Shown piece by piece: positions 10,298 to 18,753 of a DNA stretch of 30,950 bases. The translations under genes and the position numbers were made by a program. The notes under the pieces were generated by a model. That model had not been told where the DNA came from. It ran no database searches and was given only the letters and a program-made list of their open reading frames with translations. Every line of letters begins with the position of its first letter. Within the stretch, counting starts at the first letter, position 1. This stretch comes from a virus: positions 1 through 30,950 of the IMG/VR virus record IMGVR_UViG_3300046004_001258. One strand, written 5' to 3'.

Positions 10298-12082
10298 TTA
10301 AGTTTGATTTATTGTTGAGGCCGCCTTTACAATTGCATTTGCATTTATTGGGTTTTTTACAAAATCTTTTAAAATTGTTATTATTTGTTCGTTTGTCATA
10401 TTTGATGGTAAATTAGTAAAATCAAACGTATGTGTCATTGCAATATTTGTTGTCGTGGTAGTATTTGTTGGTGGTGGTGTAGTTCCTGCCGTAGTGGTTA
10501 AAGTACTCACAGGACTTGTTGTTGTACCTGCCGGAGTTGCAGTTGATGTTGGTTTTGCCGAAGTAAAACCAAATAAATCATTAAAACCTTTTTCAATAGT
10601 ACCTGGAATATCCATTTTTTTTAACCCCGTAACCCATTCTCCAAATCCCTTAATTATACCACCCATATCAAGTCCGTATTCTTTTAACATATCATTAATT
10701 TGATCAGGAGTATTCATTACATCCTTAACCGTTGGTGTTACTTTTGTAACAGATTCACCAGTCTTTTTTAAAACCTCTTTATACGTTGGGGTAAACAACA
10801 TTGCCCCCCCAGACTGTATAGTTGTTATTAATTTATCAATTGATGAATTTGTTTTTTGTTGTTCACTTAATTGGTCTATAGCAATGTCTTCCATTGACTT
10901 ACCTTGTAATGATTGTTGTTCTTTTAATAATTTTATATCTTCAGGATTTAATTGACTGATAGCCCTTTCTATAAATTCACCAGTATCTTTACCATCTTTC
11001 ACTTCTTTAACTCTAACAGTTGCCTCACCCTTTTCACCAATTGTTGCCATAGTTGCAATCATTTCTCGGTCATCGTCTGAAATATTAGGGGCAAATTTAA
11101 TTTGTTTTAATTTCATATCAAAATTTGCCGCATTAAGTGCCATTTTTTGAAATTCCCCTCCTGTCATACCGAGTTCCTTACCAATTTCCTGCATTCTTCT
11201 CTTAGCCCCTGGTAGTATCTCAAATGAGTTGGTTTGTTTGTTAAAAACGGTAAATTCCTTACCAAGATTAACAATTTGTTTTTGTAATTCTTCAGGGTCA
11301 TTTTGAGCCAAATCCATTAATCTTAATGGGTCTAACATTTCACTTGATGCAACTCCTAATCTTTGTAATCCAGCAGCTAATTCAATAGCACCTTCAGGAT
11401 TGAAAACTTTATCCGTAACCTCAAATATTTTACCCATATCAATCCCTAACCTTGATGCTTGTGCCGCCATTTTTGCCAAACCTTTAACACCACCCTCAAA
11501 ATTATAGATATTCATTTTGTCAAGATTTTTAACAACACCAGCAGATACTGAAGAAGTTGTTACACCCGCTTGATTTGCAACTTCAGCAACTTCTCTCATT
11601 CTTTCACCAACATCGTTAATACTAACACCAACACCTCTAAATCCTTCACTTAATTCTTTAGTTGTTTGACCAGTTACTTTAGTGGTTGCCGCAAGTTCTG
11701 CAATAGTATCAGTACTTAACATAATACTAGTATCAAACGTATCTATAACTGAAGTATAGGTACTTACCGCTTCACCGGCATCAAGACCCATACCAACTAT
11801 TCTTGGTATTGTATCAGCAACAAGTCGGGTAAGTTCACCACCTCTAACACTGCTAACACCCAAAGCCTTAACTAAATTGGATGATTGAGTATCTAATTCC
11901 CTAGTAGCGTTTAAAATTGCAGAAAACCCAACTTTATCATTAAACTTGGATAATATATTCATTAATATATTACCATTACCAGTTAAAAGACCTGATATCT
12001 CACCGATAGCGTCAACCCCCTTATATGCGGTTGTTGAGGCAACTTCTTTTTCGGGTGCCGCACCGTCAATTAATCTTAACAT
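10298..12082 (-). CDS. Tape-measure-like tail protein
   Basis: This 594-residue protein is mostly helical, rich in Ala, Gly, Val and Thr, and has the look of phage tape measure proteins (for example LGVSSVRGGELTRLVADTIP and IAELAATTKVTGQTTKEL). Tape measures fill the tail tube lumen and set its length. Its length is close to that of T4 gp29 (about 590 residues), which would predict a tail of about 90 nm by the usual 0.15 nm per residue rule. A low-complexity Thr/Pro/Ala linker at about 495-545 separates the helical body from a short C-terminal domain (HTFDFTNLPSNMTNEQI). It lies between the gp26-like gene and the large baseplate gene, where a tape measure is expected. No transmembrane segment is obvious. 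Confidence 0.7.
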   Translation of the reverse strand: MLRLIDGAAPEKEVASTTAYKGVDAIGEISGLLTGNGNILMNILSKFNDKVGFSAILNATRELDTQSSNLVKALGVSSVRGGELTRLVADTIPRIVGMGLDAGEAVSTYTSVIDTFDTSIMLSTDTIAELAATTKVTGQTTKELSEGFRGVGVSINDVGERMREVAEVANQAGVTTSSVSAGVVKNLDKMNIYNFEGGVKGLAKMAAQASRLGIDMGKIFEVTDKVFNPEGAIELAAGLQRLGVASSEMLDPLRLMDLAQNDPEELQKQIVNLGKEFTVFNKQTNSFEILPGAKRRMQEIGKELGMTGGEFQKMALNAANFDMKLKQIKFAPNISDDDREMIATMATIGEKGEATVRVKEVKDGKDTGEFIERAISQLNPEDIKLLKEQQSLQGKSMEDIAIDQLSEQQKTNSSIDKLITTIQSGGAMLFTPTYKEVLKKTGESVTKVTPTVKDVMNTPDQINDMLKEYGLDMGGIIKGFGEWVTGLKKMDIPGTIEKGFNDLFGFTSAKPTSTATPAGTTTSPVSTLTTTAGTTPPPTNTTTTTNIAMTHTFDFTNLPSNMTNEQIITILKDFVKNPINANAIVKAASTINQT

Positions 12083-12097
12083 TATTTGATTTTAATT

Positions 12098-12105
12098 ATA
12101 AATAT
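12098..12105 (-). promoter_or_regulatory. ATATTTAT element before the tape measure gene
   Basis: TATATTTATAATTAAAATC is on the minus strand, 23 bases before the ATG at 12082. It overlaps the stop region of the short ORF 12109-12282. Confidence 0.35.
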
Positions 12106-12108
12106 AAT

Positions 12109-12282
12109 TTAAGATAGTTTTTTATTATCATCAATAATTTTATTAACCAAATACCTACGAATATAGGTTGGCATTTTTAAAAATTCTGAATAGGATAGTC
12201 TTAATATTTTTGCTAAAAACATATACTCATCCAATAAAATTGTGGTATAATTAGAAGAAAGGCCGAAAAAACTCCACCCCAA
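12109..12282 (-). CDS. Short overlapping ORF, possible frameshift extension of the gp26-like gene
   Basis: After a TAA at 12294-12292, the frame one base downstream of the gp26-like frame is open to a stop at 12111-12109. It encodes a protein-like sequence that begins inside the upstream gene: LLGWSFFGLSSNYTTILLDE, then YMFLAKILRLSYSEFLKMP, then TYIRRYLVNKI. The tail (Y-x-E-F-L-K-M-P-x-x-x-R-R-Y) resembles small tail-assembly proteins of T4-like phages. No ATG precedes the part that overlaps; choices are TTG at 12282, TTG at 12234 or ATG at 12222 (37 residues). The end given assumes the TTG at 12282. It may instead be made as a fusion by +1 or -2 frameshifting from the gp26-like gene. That it is coding is fairly likely; how it starts is unknown. 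Confidence 0.5.
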   Translation of the reverse strand: MGWSFFGLSSNYTTILLDEYMFLAKILRLSYSEFLKMPTYIRRYLVNKIIDDNKKLS

Positions 12283-13015
12283 AAGCGATACTTACGTTCA
12301 CTCTTTCTCCAGACGGGGCTATTACTTCTTTTTTTAAATCTAATTTAGGTTCATTATTTGATACAAAATTTCTAATATGTTTAGAATCCATAATTGGCAT
12401 CGTCTCAATAACTTTTGCGATATGTCCTTGATCCGAATTACCATCAATTTCAACTATCATTTTTGCAAGTCTAATTGTTGCACTTGGTGCCATTCTCCCT
12501 ACGGGGTAAGAATCAATAATTTGGTCTATTTCAATACTATCTTTAAGTGTTAATGGTCTTAATTTAACGGACATATTACTTCTAGGTAATGTAGTTACAA
12601 AATAACCGTTCTCATCTGGTTGATTCTCCGTTTGTTTAATATTAAGTTCATCTAACAAAATAGTTGTCGTAAATTCTTTGTTTGTTTGTGGGTCAACAAC
12701 TATTACACTATATTCAGGACCAAACGATGTATTTCTTAAAAATAACATTAACGCCTCTAAATCACCATCTAATAAATCTTCAGGTCTTAAATCAGGTTCA
12801 TATAATTTATTTCGTAATAACGGCAATATAATAGATTCTTTTACGGACTTATTTAAATTAACATTAGAAATAATATTTTCATCAGATGCCGTTAAGTACC
12901 CAACTTTTACACTTTTCTTTTTAGATTTATAAAATACTCCCCTTGAAGGAAGTTGTACCACATCGTGTGGTAAATTAAAATCCATTTGCCCATATTGTGA
13001 CGCATCATTTTCCAT
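12251..13015 (-). CDS. T4 gp26-like baseplate protein
   Basis: This 254-residue protein matches the layout I know from the T4 gp26 family (Pfam T4_baseplate): an N-terminal VVQLPSRGVFY, then VKVGYLTASDENII, an acidic middle (LRPEDLLDGDLEALMLFLR), and a hydrophobic end with an aromatic FF motif (GVEFFRPFF). In T4 the gp26 protein takes part in baseplate hub assembly. The gene lies between the tail tube and the tape measure. The tube's terminator (13062-13100) separates it from the upstream gene, so it probably has its own promoter in 13016-13060. The last 30 bases overlap an open second frame that continues past its stop. Confidence 0.7.
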   Translation of the reverse strand: MENDASQYGQMDFNLPHDVVQLPSRGVFYKSKKKSVKVGYLTASDENIISNVNLNKSVKESIILPLLRNKLYEPDLRPEDLLDGDLEALMLFLRNTSFGPEYSVIVVDPQTNKEFTTTILLDELNIKQTENQPDENGYFVTTLPRSNMSVKLRPLTLKDSIEIDQIIDSYPVGRMAPSATIRLAKMIVEIDGNSDQGHIAKVIETMPIMDSKHIRNFVSNNEPKLDLKKEVIAPSGERVNVSIAFGVEFFRPFF

Positions 13016-13061
13016 ATAATTCTTTTTATTAAAAAATAATTCACATTAGACCATAGTAAAT

Positions 13062-13100
13062 AAAAAACCCACAAGACTATTGTAAATCTTGCAGGTTTTT
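13062..13100 (-). terminator. Rho-independent terminator after the tail tube gene
   Basis: On the minus strand, about 20 bases past the tube stop, CCTGCAAGA (13095-13087) pairs with TCTTGTGGG (13076-13068) around a 10-base loop. There are nine pairs including two G-U, extended by five A-T pairs, and a run of six T follows. On the plus strand the two wobble pairs become C-A mismatches, so the hairpin favours the minus strand. Confidence 0.8.
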
Positions 13101-13120
13101 ATTATTTTTAAGTATAAATT

Positions 13121-13609
13121 TTAATACACGAGGATGCAACGATCCATTCGTAAAGTTGCACTAATATCAGCCAATGCGTCAGTACTATAACCTAATGAAC
13201 CAAAATTCACATCTGTTAAGAATGTTCCCTCTAATATCCATTTCTCAACAACAACACCTGTTGGATCTAACATCTCAATGTCAACATTTTTCTTGTATCC
13301 TGCGGCATATCCCATACGTCCCGTAACAGATTCAGCACATAAACGAACCCATTCCATTAATGCTTGAGAAGCAGATGGTCCAATTGGATCACGGAATTTA
13401 ACAGTAATTGGATCCCAGTTAAATCTACCAGCAACAAATGTTGAAGTATTTAGGAATTGAATTTCTGTTGAACCGATTTTAATTGATGGTCTTGCAGCAC
13501 TTTCAACAAACCACTCGTTTATCCCCAATGATGATGGAAATCTTACTATAAATCGGTTCTGTCTTTTCGGTTCGTAAGGAACTGGCATTTTCATTAATAA
13601 ATCAGCCAT
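13121..13609 (-). CDS. Tail tube protein, gp19-like
   Basis: This 162-residue protein is the major tail tube subunit of the T4 gp19 type, which stacks in rings inside the sheath to form the DNA conduit. Supporting signals are the N-terminal NRFIVRFP, the central GRFNWDPITVKFRDPIG, and the very characteristic C-terminal half: GYKKNVDIEMLDPTG, VVEKWILEGTFLTDVNFG, then LGYSTDALADISATLRMD. The length equals that of T4 gp19 (163 residues). The gene stands as its own unit, with an ATATTTAT element 46 bases before the ATG, an A-rich leader without a Shine-Dalgarno sequence, and a strong terminator after it. That fits a protein needed in many copies. Confidence 0.93.
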   Translation of the reverse strand: MADLLMKMPVPYEPKRQNRFIVRFPSSLGINEWFVESAARPSIKIGSTEIQFLNTSTFVAGRFNWDPITVKFRDPIGPSASQALMEWVRLCAESVTGRMGYAAGYKKNVDIEMLDPTGVVVEKWILEGTFLTDVNFGSLGYSTDALADISATLRMDRCILVY

Positions 13610-13647
13610 AATTTTTTTATTTTAATTTTTAGTTTATTGTTTTTATT

Positions 13648-13655
13648 ATAAATAT
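13648..13655 (-). promoter_or_regulatory. ATATTTAT element before the tail tube gene
   Basis: GGTATATTTATAATAAAAAC is on the minus strand, 46 bases before the ATG at 13609. It is followed by an A-rich leader with hardly any G. Confidence 0.42.
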
Positions 13656-13677
13656 ACCGTAGTAATAATTTTTCTAT

Positions 13678-14577
13678 TTACTTTGACTTAATTTTTAATA
13701 TTGTTCTATTAATTAGTTGCTCTAGCATAGTTTTTTCATCATCTTTAGTATGATAAGTTCTTAATATATTATCTGGTTCTTTTTCAAAATGTTTTTTCAT
13801 AACATCAACATTTCTTATATCATCATCTGAAAATCCTACCATAGGTGAAACTGGAACAAATTTATTACTCACATCATTTACAAATTGATATTCTTTTTTC
13901 TGTAATCTAAGTGATAATCTTTTCACATAACTTATAAATTCTTCCATTGCACGAACTTTACCTTCTTCAGGGTTGGTTGCAGATCCTTCACCAAAACTTA
14001 CCGGATAAAATTTACATCTATCTAAATAATCTTTAATTAAGGTATTTTCATCAGACATTGGTTTAAGTCCCATTTTTTGTCGATAAATCTTTAAACTATC
14101 AATTAGTTGTTCTTTATCTAAACCACCACGACCCATCATTATTAATTTATACACACCTTTTTTAAGGGTATTTGGATTGTGACCTCTAGCGGTAATAATT
14201 GAGAATACTGATCCGTTGTTAATCGCCTCAACAAAATCCATCCAAGGACCTCTTACTAATGGAGCATTTTCTATATCACGTAAGAATTTTTGATCCCCCG
14301 CAGTTCTAAAATATCTGAACGGATCATTACCAAAACCAATAATAGTCTCACCATTATAATTAAATGGTTTTTCACCAATCTCGGTTCTATATTCTGCGAA
14401 GTCTTCAGTAGACATACCAACTTCATTACCTTCTTCATTCTTTAGAACAATTTGTGTTGGCATTTTCATTAGATTATCGTCCCAATCAAAAGCATAATAC
14501 TTTAAACCATATTGTTTTTCTTCTATTTCATTTACCATTTCGGTAATGATTTGTCTGGTTAAAATTTTATAATTCAT
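13678..14577 (-). CDS. HAD-superfamily phosphatase-like protein
   Basis: This 299-residue protein carries all four HAD hydrolase motifs. Motif I is FDWDDN (nucleophile D31, acid D33), motif II is the Thr in IITARG (T129), motif III is probably K207 in EEGKVRAMEEF, and motif IV is GFSDDDIRNV (D251-D252). Known relatives remove phosphate from nucleotides, DNA 3' ends, sugars or proteins; the substrate here cannot be read from sequence. I chose the ATG at 14577 (MNYKIL). The upstream ATG at 14592 lies on an ATATTTAT element and would add only MIFIN. The gene sits between sheath and tube, just after the sheath terminator, with its own element 12 bases ahead. That is an unusual place for an enzyme. 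Confidence 0.75.
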   Translation of the reverse strand: MNYKILTRQIITEMVNEIEEKQYGLKYYAFDWDDNLMKMPTQIVLKNEEGNEVGMSTEDFAEYRTEIGEKPFNYNGETIIGFGNDPFRYFRTAGDQKFLRDIENAPLVRGPWMDFVEAINNGSVFSIITARGHNPNTLKKGVYKLIMMGRGGLDKEQLIDSLKIYRQKMGLKPMSDENTLIKDYLDRCKFYPVSFGEGSATNPEEGKVRAMEEFISYVKRLSLRLQKKEYQFVNDVSNKFVPVSPMVGFSDDDIRNVDVMKKHFEKEPDNILRTYHTKDDEKTMLEQLINRTILKIKSK

Positions 14578-14581
14578 ATTA

Positions 14582-14589
14582 ATAAATAT
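14582..14589 (-). promoter_or_regulatory. ATATTTAT element before the HAD gene
   Basis: TGATATTTATTAATATG is on the minus strand, starting 12 bases before the ATG at 14577 and directly after the sheath terminator. It covers the alternative ATG at 14592, which is why that start was not used. Confidence 0.42.
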
Positions 14590-14598
14590 CATATAAAT

Positions 14599-14626
14599 AA
14601 AAAAAGGGAGAACTTGTCTCCCTTTT
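14599..14626 (-). terminator. Rho-independent terminator after the tail sheath gene
   Basis: GGGAGA pairs with TCTCCC around a five-base loop, and flanking A and T runs extend the stem to about ten pairs. On the minus strand TTTTTTT follows directly. It lies about 20 bases beyond the sheath stop and just before the HAD gene. The plus strand also has a T-rich side (TTTTCTTTT), so it could work both ways, though no plus-strand gene ends here. Confidence 0.88.
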
Positions 14627-14644
14627 CTTTTATTATTGTTTTTT

Positions 14645-17600
14645 TTAGATATTTTCGAACGATGCTCCTGTTGGAGTAATGTAGAATGTAATATCTATAA
14701 ATTCAAGTGAACGAGTTGGTTTGATATAAATCTTACCCGTCATTTGATTTCTGTCTAAGTCTGCAGTATCACTTGAAACTGTTACTCGGAAATCATATAA
14801 ACCTCGGTCTCTTCTAATAGAGTCTAAAATTGGATTAACTGCATTTAAGAAATCTTGTCTTACTTGTTCGTCATTTTGATCAAACAACAATCTAACTGAA
14901 ACTGAAGATATCAACTTACGTGCTTGTAATAACAATCTTCTTACGTTGATTCTATCAAGTGCTGATTCTCTTGATTGAAGGGTCTTATTACCCCAAATTA
15001 CGGTACCAACATCAGAGAAAGTTGCAATTGGGTTAAGTCTTCCAAGGTAAAGTGTGTCTCTATCTTCTTGAGTCAACTTCTTACGTGCTTTAACCGCATT
15101 TACAATACCACGAGTGTAACCCGCTGCTGCGAACCAAGGGAAGGCGATATTATCAGTTAATGCCAAGTTTCTTGTCACCTCAGCCGTTGGTGGAATGTAG
15201 ATTTGTGTATTGTTAACACTATCACGAGTTAATACCCAAGGGTAGTAAGTAGCCGTGTAGTTGGAATCAATGCCTGTTGTATCTAAATTATCAACCGCCT
15301 CTTGTGGGTAGATTAATCCGTCAATACCTGTTGTTGTTGGTAGGAACAAGTTGTAATCTGGTGTTGTCGTAATATACAATGAATCCGCTCTTTCGTTTTC
15401 AACCATATCAATTGCCGATTCAACTAAATCAGAGTTATTAACATAATCAATACCCGGAGTAACAAATACATTAATATTAACCGCTTCAGGGTTAGAGAAT
15501 GTTCTAATACCTAACAAGTATGCGTAATAGTCAGTATTTGCCCAAGTACGAGTTCCATCACCAATAGAGATTTGTTTAAACGCTCCCCATCCAGATGCCG
15601 TTGGGTATCTATCTGTAGGACAAGCCCCGTTAAGGAAACCTATTCTACCTAAAACATATTTATCACCGTTAGTTCTAAATTCTCTATAGATATCCCATCC
15701 GTCAAATCCTCCTTGTACAAACAAAGTGAATTTTCTTGAGAATATTCTGTAGTAAGGACTTAACTCACTTGTTGGTTCAGATGCAAACGGTGCGTCTCCA
15801 ACAAAGAATCTTGGTGTTCCACTTGTAGCAAACGCACTTGAGATCGTAAGACCACTTGCGTTTTTATCCATATGGTAACCTTTTGTTCTGTAAGACCACT
15901 CACCACCTTCTAAATTACAAGATGAAATTGGGTTTCTTTTACCTTTATATTCAAAGAAGTTACTATCATAACCCCAGAAATTTGACATACCAAGATAAGT
16001 TCTTCTTATGTTATCACCACCTGTTGTAGTAGAATTATCTCCACCTGTAGGTAAACCGAATGGTGGGTTATAAATTACTTCACCTGGGAAATCATATTTT
16101 GTTTTATAAATTGGGAATGGAGGAATTGCTCCTGAGTACTCTCTAAAGTTAAATCCTTCAAATCCACAAGGTAACGCATCTACCGGAGCATCTTCGTTCA
16201 TTTCAATCATAACATATTTAGAATTCAACTCATATTCACCGTCAAGTGTTCCAATCTTCTTTGCAATAAAGTTATTTTGACTTGGATCTAACGTACAGTT
16301 TGTGAATTTCTCCAATACTGTAGGTGCCGAATCGTTATCATAATAATCACGAACCAATACAGTAAATGTTTGATTTGCAAATGATATATCGGAAATTGAT
16401 ATTTTAACTTCAGTATTTGCAGTATTACCATCTGATATTGTATAGAACTTAAATAAGTTATAAATCTTAGTACCTCTTAATTCAGATACAACCCAAGGAG
16501 AACTTGGTGATTGGTATCTATCCAAGTACCACCCAATTGAAGTTGAATCTTCACTTTGAGCCGAATCTAAAGAAATAAGGTTATTACTTAAACCTCTAAT
16601 GTATCCTTTCTTGTATGCATAATTTAACAAATTTTGGAATCTTTCTTCCAACATTAATGGGACAACATTTCTTGGTTTACCAAAATTGGAAGTTCCAAAC
16701 ACTTTAGGTATGTATTTAGCATCACTTGAGGTGAAAGAAGTTTCAAAGGAGAAGTTAGTTCCTTCATAATTTGTCGCATTTACAACAAATGACATATAAG
16801 GATTTTTTGCAACTCCTGAGTAAGGTCCTGTCATATCAAGTGTTACATCAGTAACTCCTGTTATTTCATATGTTGGGTTTGTACCATCAACATAATCAGA
16901 TATACCTCTTGATCTTAATGTTCCAACTACCATATCATCATAGTCAGTAAATGAATTACCTGTATATAGATATAATTTACCGACTACTTGACCTGAATAA
17001 CAAGTTGTTATTTCTCCTGTATTTTGTGTTCCACCACTAGCGAAAGAACAAGGATTACAAGGATCATTTATTTGAACGTTGACCGTCCAAGTTGTTGATA
17101 AAGTACCATCTTCAGATGTTAATACATATGTTACTGAACCTGACGTGAAATTATTTGCGGTTCCACCACTTGATTGTATTACTGAATTAACACTAACACC
17201 ACTCGTACAAGCACTGAATGTAGGAACCAACGTAGATAACACACAAGTTGATGTCCCAGATGGTAAACATACATTTATTGTATTTGTATTATAATTAATG
17301 ATACCGTTAGTAGTTGCACCGACAATAATCGATAAGGTCGCATCTCCTCCTGAACCTGGCTGAACTATCTGAACAATGTCTCCCAATTCATACCCTGAAC
17401 CTTCACAATTAATTGTAACCCCTGTAACAACACCAGTACCACTTACTGACACATCTACCGTTAATCCTGAACCAACACCACTTAAATTAACTGTTGTTAA
17501 ACCTGTTGTTGATGCCGTATAACCTGTACCTCCTGAAACAATAGGATCAAATGAAGTAACCGACCCTCCAACACTAAGTGAGTAGAATGACGCACAATTA

Positions 17601-18469
17601 CTTGATGTTGAAGTTATTGTTGTTCCTGTCACATAAGAATAGAATGAGAAACCAGTATAATTACCATTTCCTGTATTATCAAATAAAGCATAATACCAAG
17701 AATCATTTAATGGTGATTCAAGATTAGTCGCATCTAAAGAGACTGAAGGAACACTAAAATTGTTATTTTCAGTTCCCGCAGAAAAAATTGGGTGTAAAAC
17801 ATTATAATCATCCGTATCAATAGAACCGAAATAATCAATAACTGTTTGACCTGCAACAGGATTATCTAATGTAATGATATCATAAATTGTTCCTGTAATA
17901 TCAGAATTTAAACTTGATGTCCCACCATTAAATTGTTGGTAAGAATTATTTAAGATTGATTGAATTTGACTTGGGAAGTTACTTGTAAATCCTACAGATG
18001 ATATGTTGTTTGTACATCCCGTAAAATCAACAAGGATATCAACAGTGTTTGCTGATGTACATTCAAATAAACAATCAACCGTTACACCACTAGCACAATC
18101 AAATCCGATTGTTGTTGGATCAACGTTTGCCACAGTTACGATAGACCAAGATGGTCCTGCATCATAACCTGATAATCCCAATACTCTTGTTACGAATAAT
18201 TGGTTAGATTGTTGTAAATATGATTTTGCGATGTAAGCCGCTTCATATTTAGGGATTTGAGTATTTACGAATTTTTCAGCAGATGTTCCACCAAAAAATG
18301 CAGTAAATTCATCAAAGTTTCTGATAAAGATTGGTTCGAAAGCAGGTCCTTTTAAAGTCTCTCCCACAATACCTAAAGTGGTAACACCAACGCTTTGTGC
18401 AACGAAACTTAAGTCTACTTCTGAAGTATATACACCTGGTGATACAAATACTTTACTGTTAGTTGCCAT
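14645..18469 (-). CDS. Tail sheath protein, gp18-like, with large inserted domains
   Basis: This 1274-residue protein is about twice the length of T4 gp18 (659). The N-terminus (VFVSPGVYTSEVDLS, then GIVGETLKGPAFEP) and the C-terminus (NVRRLLLQARKLI ... GLYDFRVTVSSDT ... TGKIYIKPTRSLEFIDITFYI) are classic sheath signatures, including the FI.i.fyi C-terminal strand that links subunits. Between about residues 110 and 490 lies extra material. Residues 300-385 hold a phage GSGY-type repeat (VSGGTGYTAS, then GSGYELGDIVQIV). Residues 385-470 are Ig-like (VTYVLTSEDGTLSTTWTVNV) with many Cys. These are probably displayed on the outer surface. The gene has its own upstream element, a 40-base leader ending in AAACAAACAAACAAA before ATG, no Shine-Dalgarno sequence, and a strong terminator. 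Confidence 0.92.
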   Translation of the reverse strand: MATNSKVFVSPGVYTSEVDLSFVAQSVGVTTLGIVGETLKGPAFEPIFIRNFDEFTAFFGGTSAEKFVNTQIPKYEAAYIAKSYLQQSNQLFVTRVLGLSGYDAGPSWSIVTVANVDPTTIGFDCASGVTVDCLFECTSANTVDILVDFTGCTNNISSVGFTSNFPSQIQSILNNSYQQFNGGTSSLNSDITGTIYDIITLDNPVAGQTVIDYFGSIDTDDYNVLHPIFSAGTENNNFSVPSVSLDATNLESPLNDSWYYALFDNTGNGNYTGFSFYSYVTGTTITSTSSNCASFYSLSVGGSVTSFDPIVSGGTGYTASTTGLTTVNLSGVGSGLTVDVSVSGTGVVTGVTINCEGSGYELGDIVQIVQPGSGGDATLSIIVGATTNGIINYNTNTINVCLPSGTSTCVLSTLVPTFSACTSGVSVNSVIQSSGGTANNFTSGSVTYVLTSEDGTLSTTWTVNVQINDPCNPCSFASGGTQNTGEITTCYSGQVVGKLYLYTGNSFTDYDDMVVGTLRSRGISDYVDGTNPTYEITGVTDVTLDMTGPYSGVAKNPYMSFVVNATNYEGTNFSFETSFTSSDAKYIPKVFGTSNFGKPRNVVPLMLEERFQNLLNYAYKKGYIRGLSNNLISLDSAQSEDSTSIGWYLDRYQSPSSPWVVSELRGTKIYNLFKFYTISDGNTANTEVKISISDISFANQTFTVLVRDYYDNDSAPTVLEKFTNCTLDPSQNNFIAKKIGTLDGEYELNSKYVMIEMNEDAPVDALPCGFEGFNFREYSGAIPPFPIYKTKYDFPGEVIYNPPFGLPTGGDNSTTTGGDNIRRTYLGMSNFWGYDSNFFEYKGKRNPISSCNLEGGEWSYRTKGYHMDKNASGLTISSAFATSGTPRFFVGDAPFASEPTSELSPYYRIFSRKFTLFVQGGFDGWDIYREFRTNGDKYVLGRIGFLNGACPTDRYPTASGWGAFKQISIGDGTRTWANTDYYAYLLGIRTFSNPEAVNINVFVTPGIDYVNNSDLVESAIDMVENERADSLYITTTPDYNLFLPTTTGIDGLIYPQEAVDNLDTTGIDSNYTATYYPWVLTRDSVNNTQIYIPPTAEVTRNLALTDNIAFPWFAAAGYTRGIVNAVKARKKLTQEDRDTLYLGRLNPIATFSDVGTVIWGNKTLQSRESALDRINVRRLLLQARKLISSVSVRLLFDQNDEQVRQDFLNAVNPILDSIRRDRGLYDFRVTVSSDTADLDRNQMTGKIYIKPTRSLEFIDITFYITPTGASFENI

Positions 18470-18502
18470 TTTGTTTGTTTGTTTATAGATTTATTTTATT
18501 AT

Positions 18503-18510
18503 ATAAATAT
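18503..18510 (-). promoter_or_regulatory. ATATTTAT element before the tail sheath gene
   Basis: CCAATATTTATATAATAAAA is on the minus strand, 41 bases before the ATG at 18469. The leader ends in three AAAC units. Confidence 0.42.
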
Positions 18511-18588
18511 TGGAGTTTTAAGCAAAAACTTTACTTATATGAAACTATTTATATTATGGTATGATTTTATTCTACCTTTTTTCTACCT

Positions 18589-18753
18589 ATGAGTGAAGAT
18601 GTTAAAAAAATAAAGAATTTAAAGATTTCAGTTGAGTCGCACGAAGTTTTAAAACGTTATTGTGATAAACGTGGGATCAAAATGTATCGTTTTTTGGAAA
18701 ACCTTATATTTGAAAAGTGTAAGGAGAAAAAAGATATTTATGGTGAAGATTAA
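18589..18753 (+). CDS. Small ribbon-helix-helix-like protein
   Basis: This 54-residue ORF lies on the plus strand in the space between the divergent sheath promoter region and the gp15-like gene. The product has the Arc/MetJ-like pattern: a basic strand (IKNLKISVESHEVL), a helix, a turn (CDKRGIKM) and a second helix (YRFLENLIFEKCKEKK). Ribbon-helix-helix proteins dimerise through the strand and bind DNA, usually as repressors. Its stop at 18751-18753 abuts the stop of the convergent gp15-like gene without a gap. The sequence just ahead of the ATG repeats TCTACCT, which may be a ribosome-binding or regulatory feature. Regulation of nearby late genes is possible but not shown. Confidence 0.7.
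   Translation: MSEDVKKIKNLKISVESHEVLKRYCDKRGIKMYRFLENLIFEKCKEKKDIYGED

Noticed and set aside
14578-14592. Upstream ATG of the HAD gene
   Set aside because: It lies on the ATATTTAT element; the next ATG starts a more typical N-terminus.
18540-18588. Sigma70-like promoter (TTTACT and TATATT) for the plus-strand ribbon-helix-helix gene
   Set aside because: The match is weak and AT-rich DNA gives many such pairs by chance.
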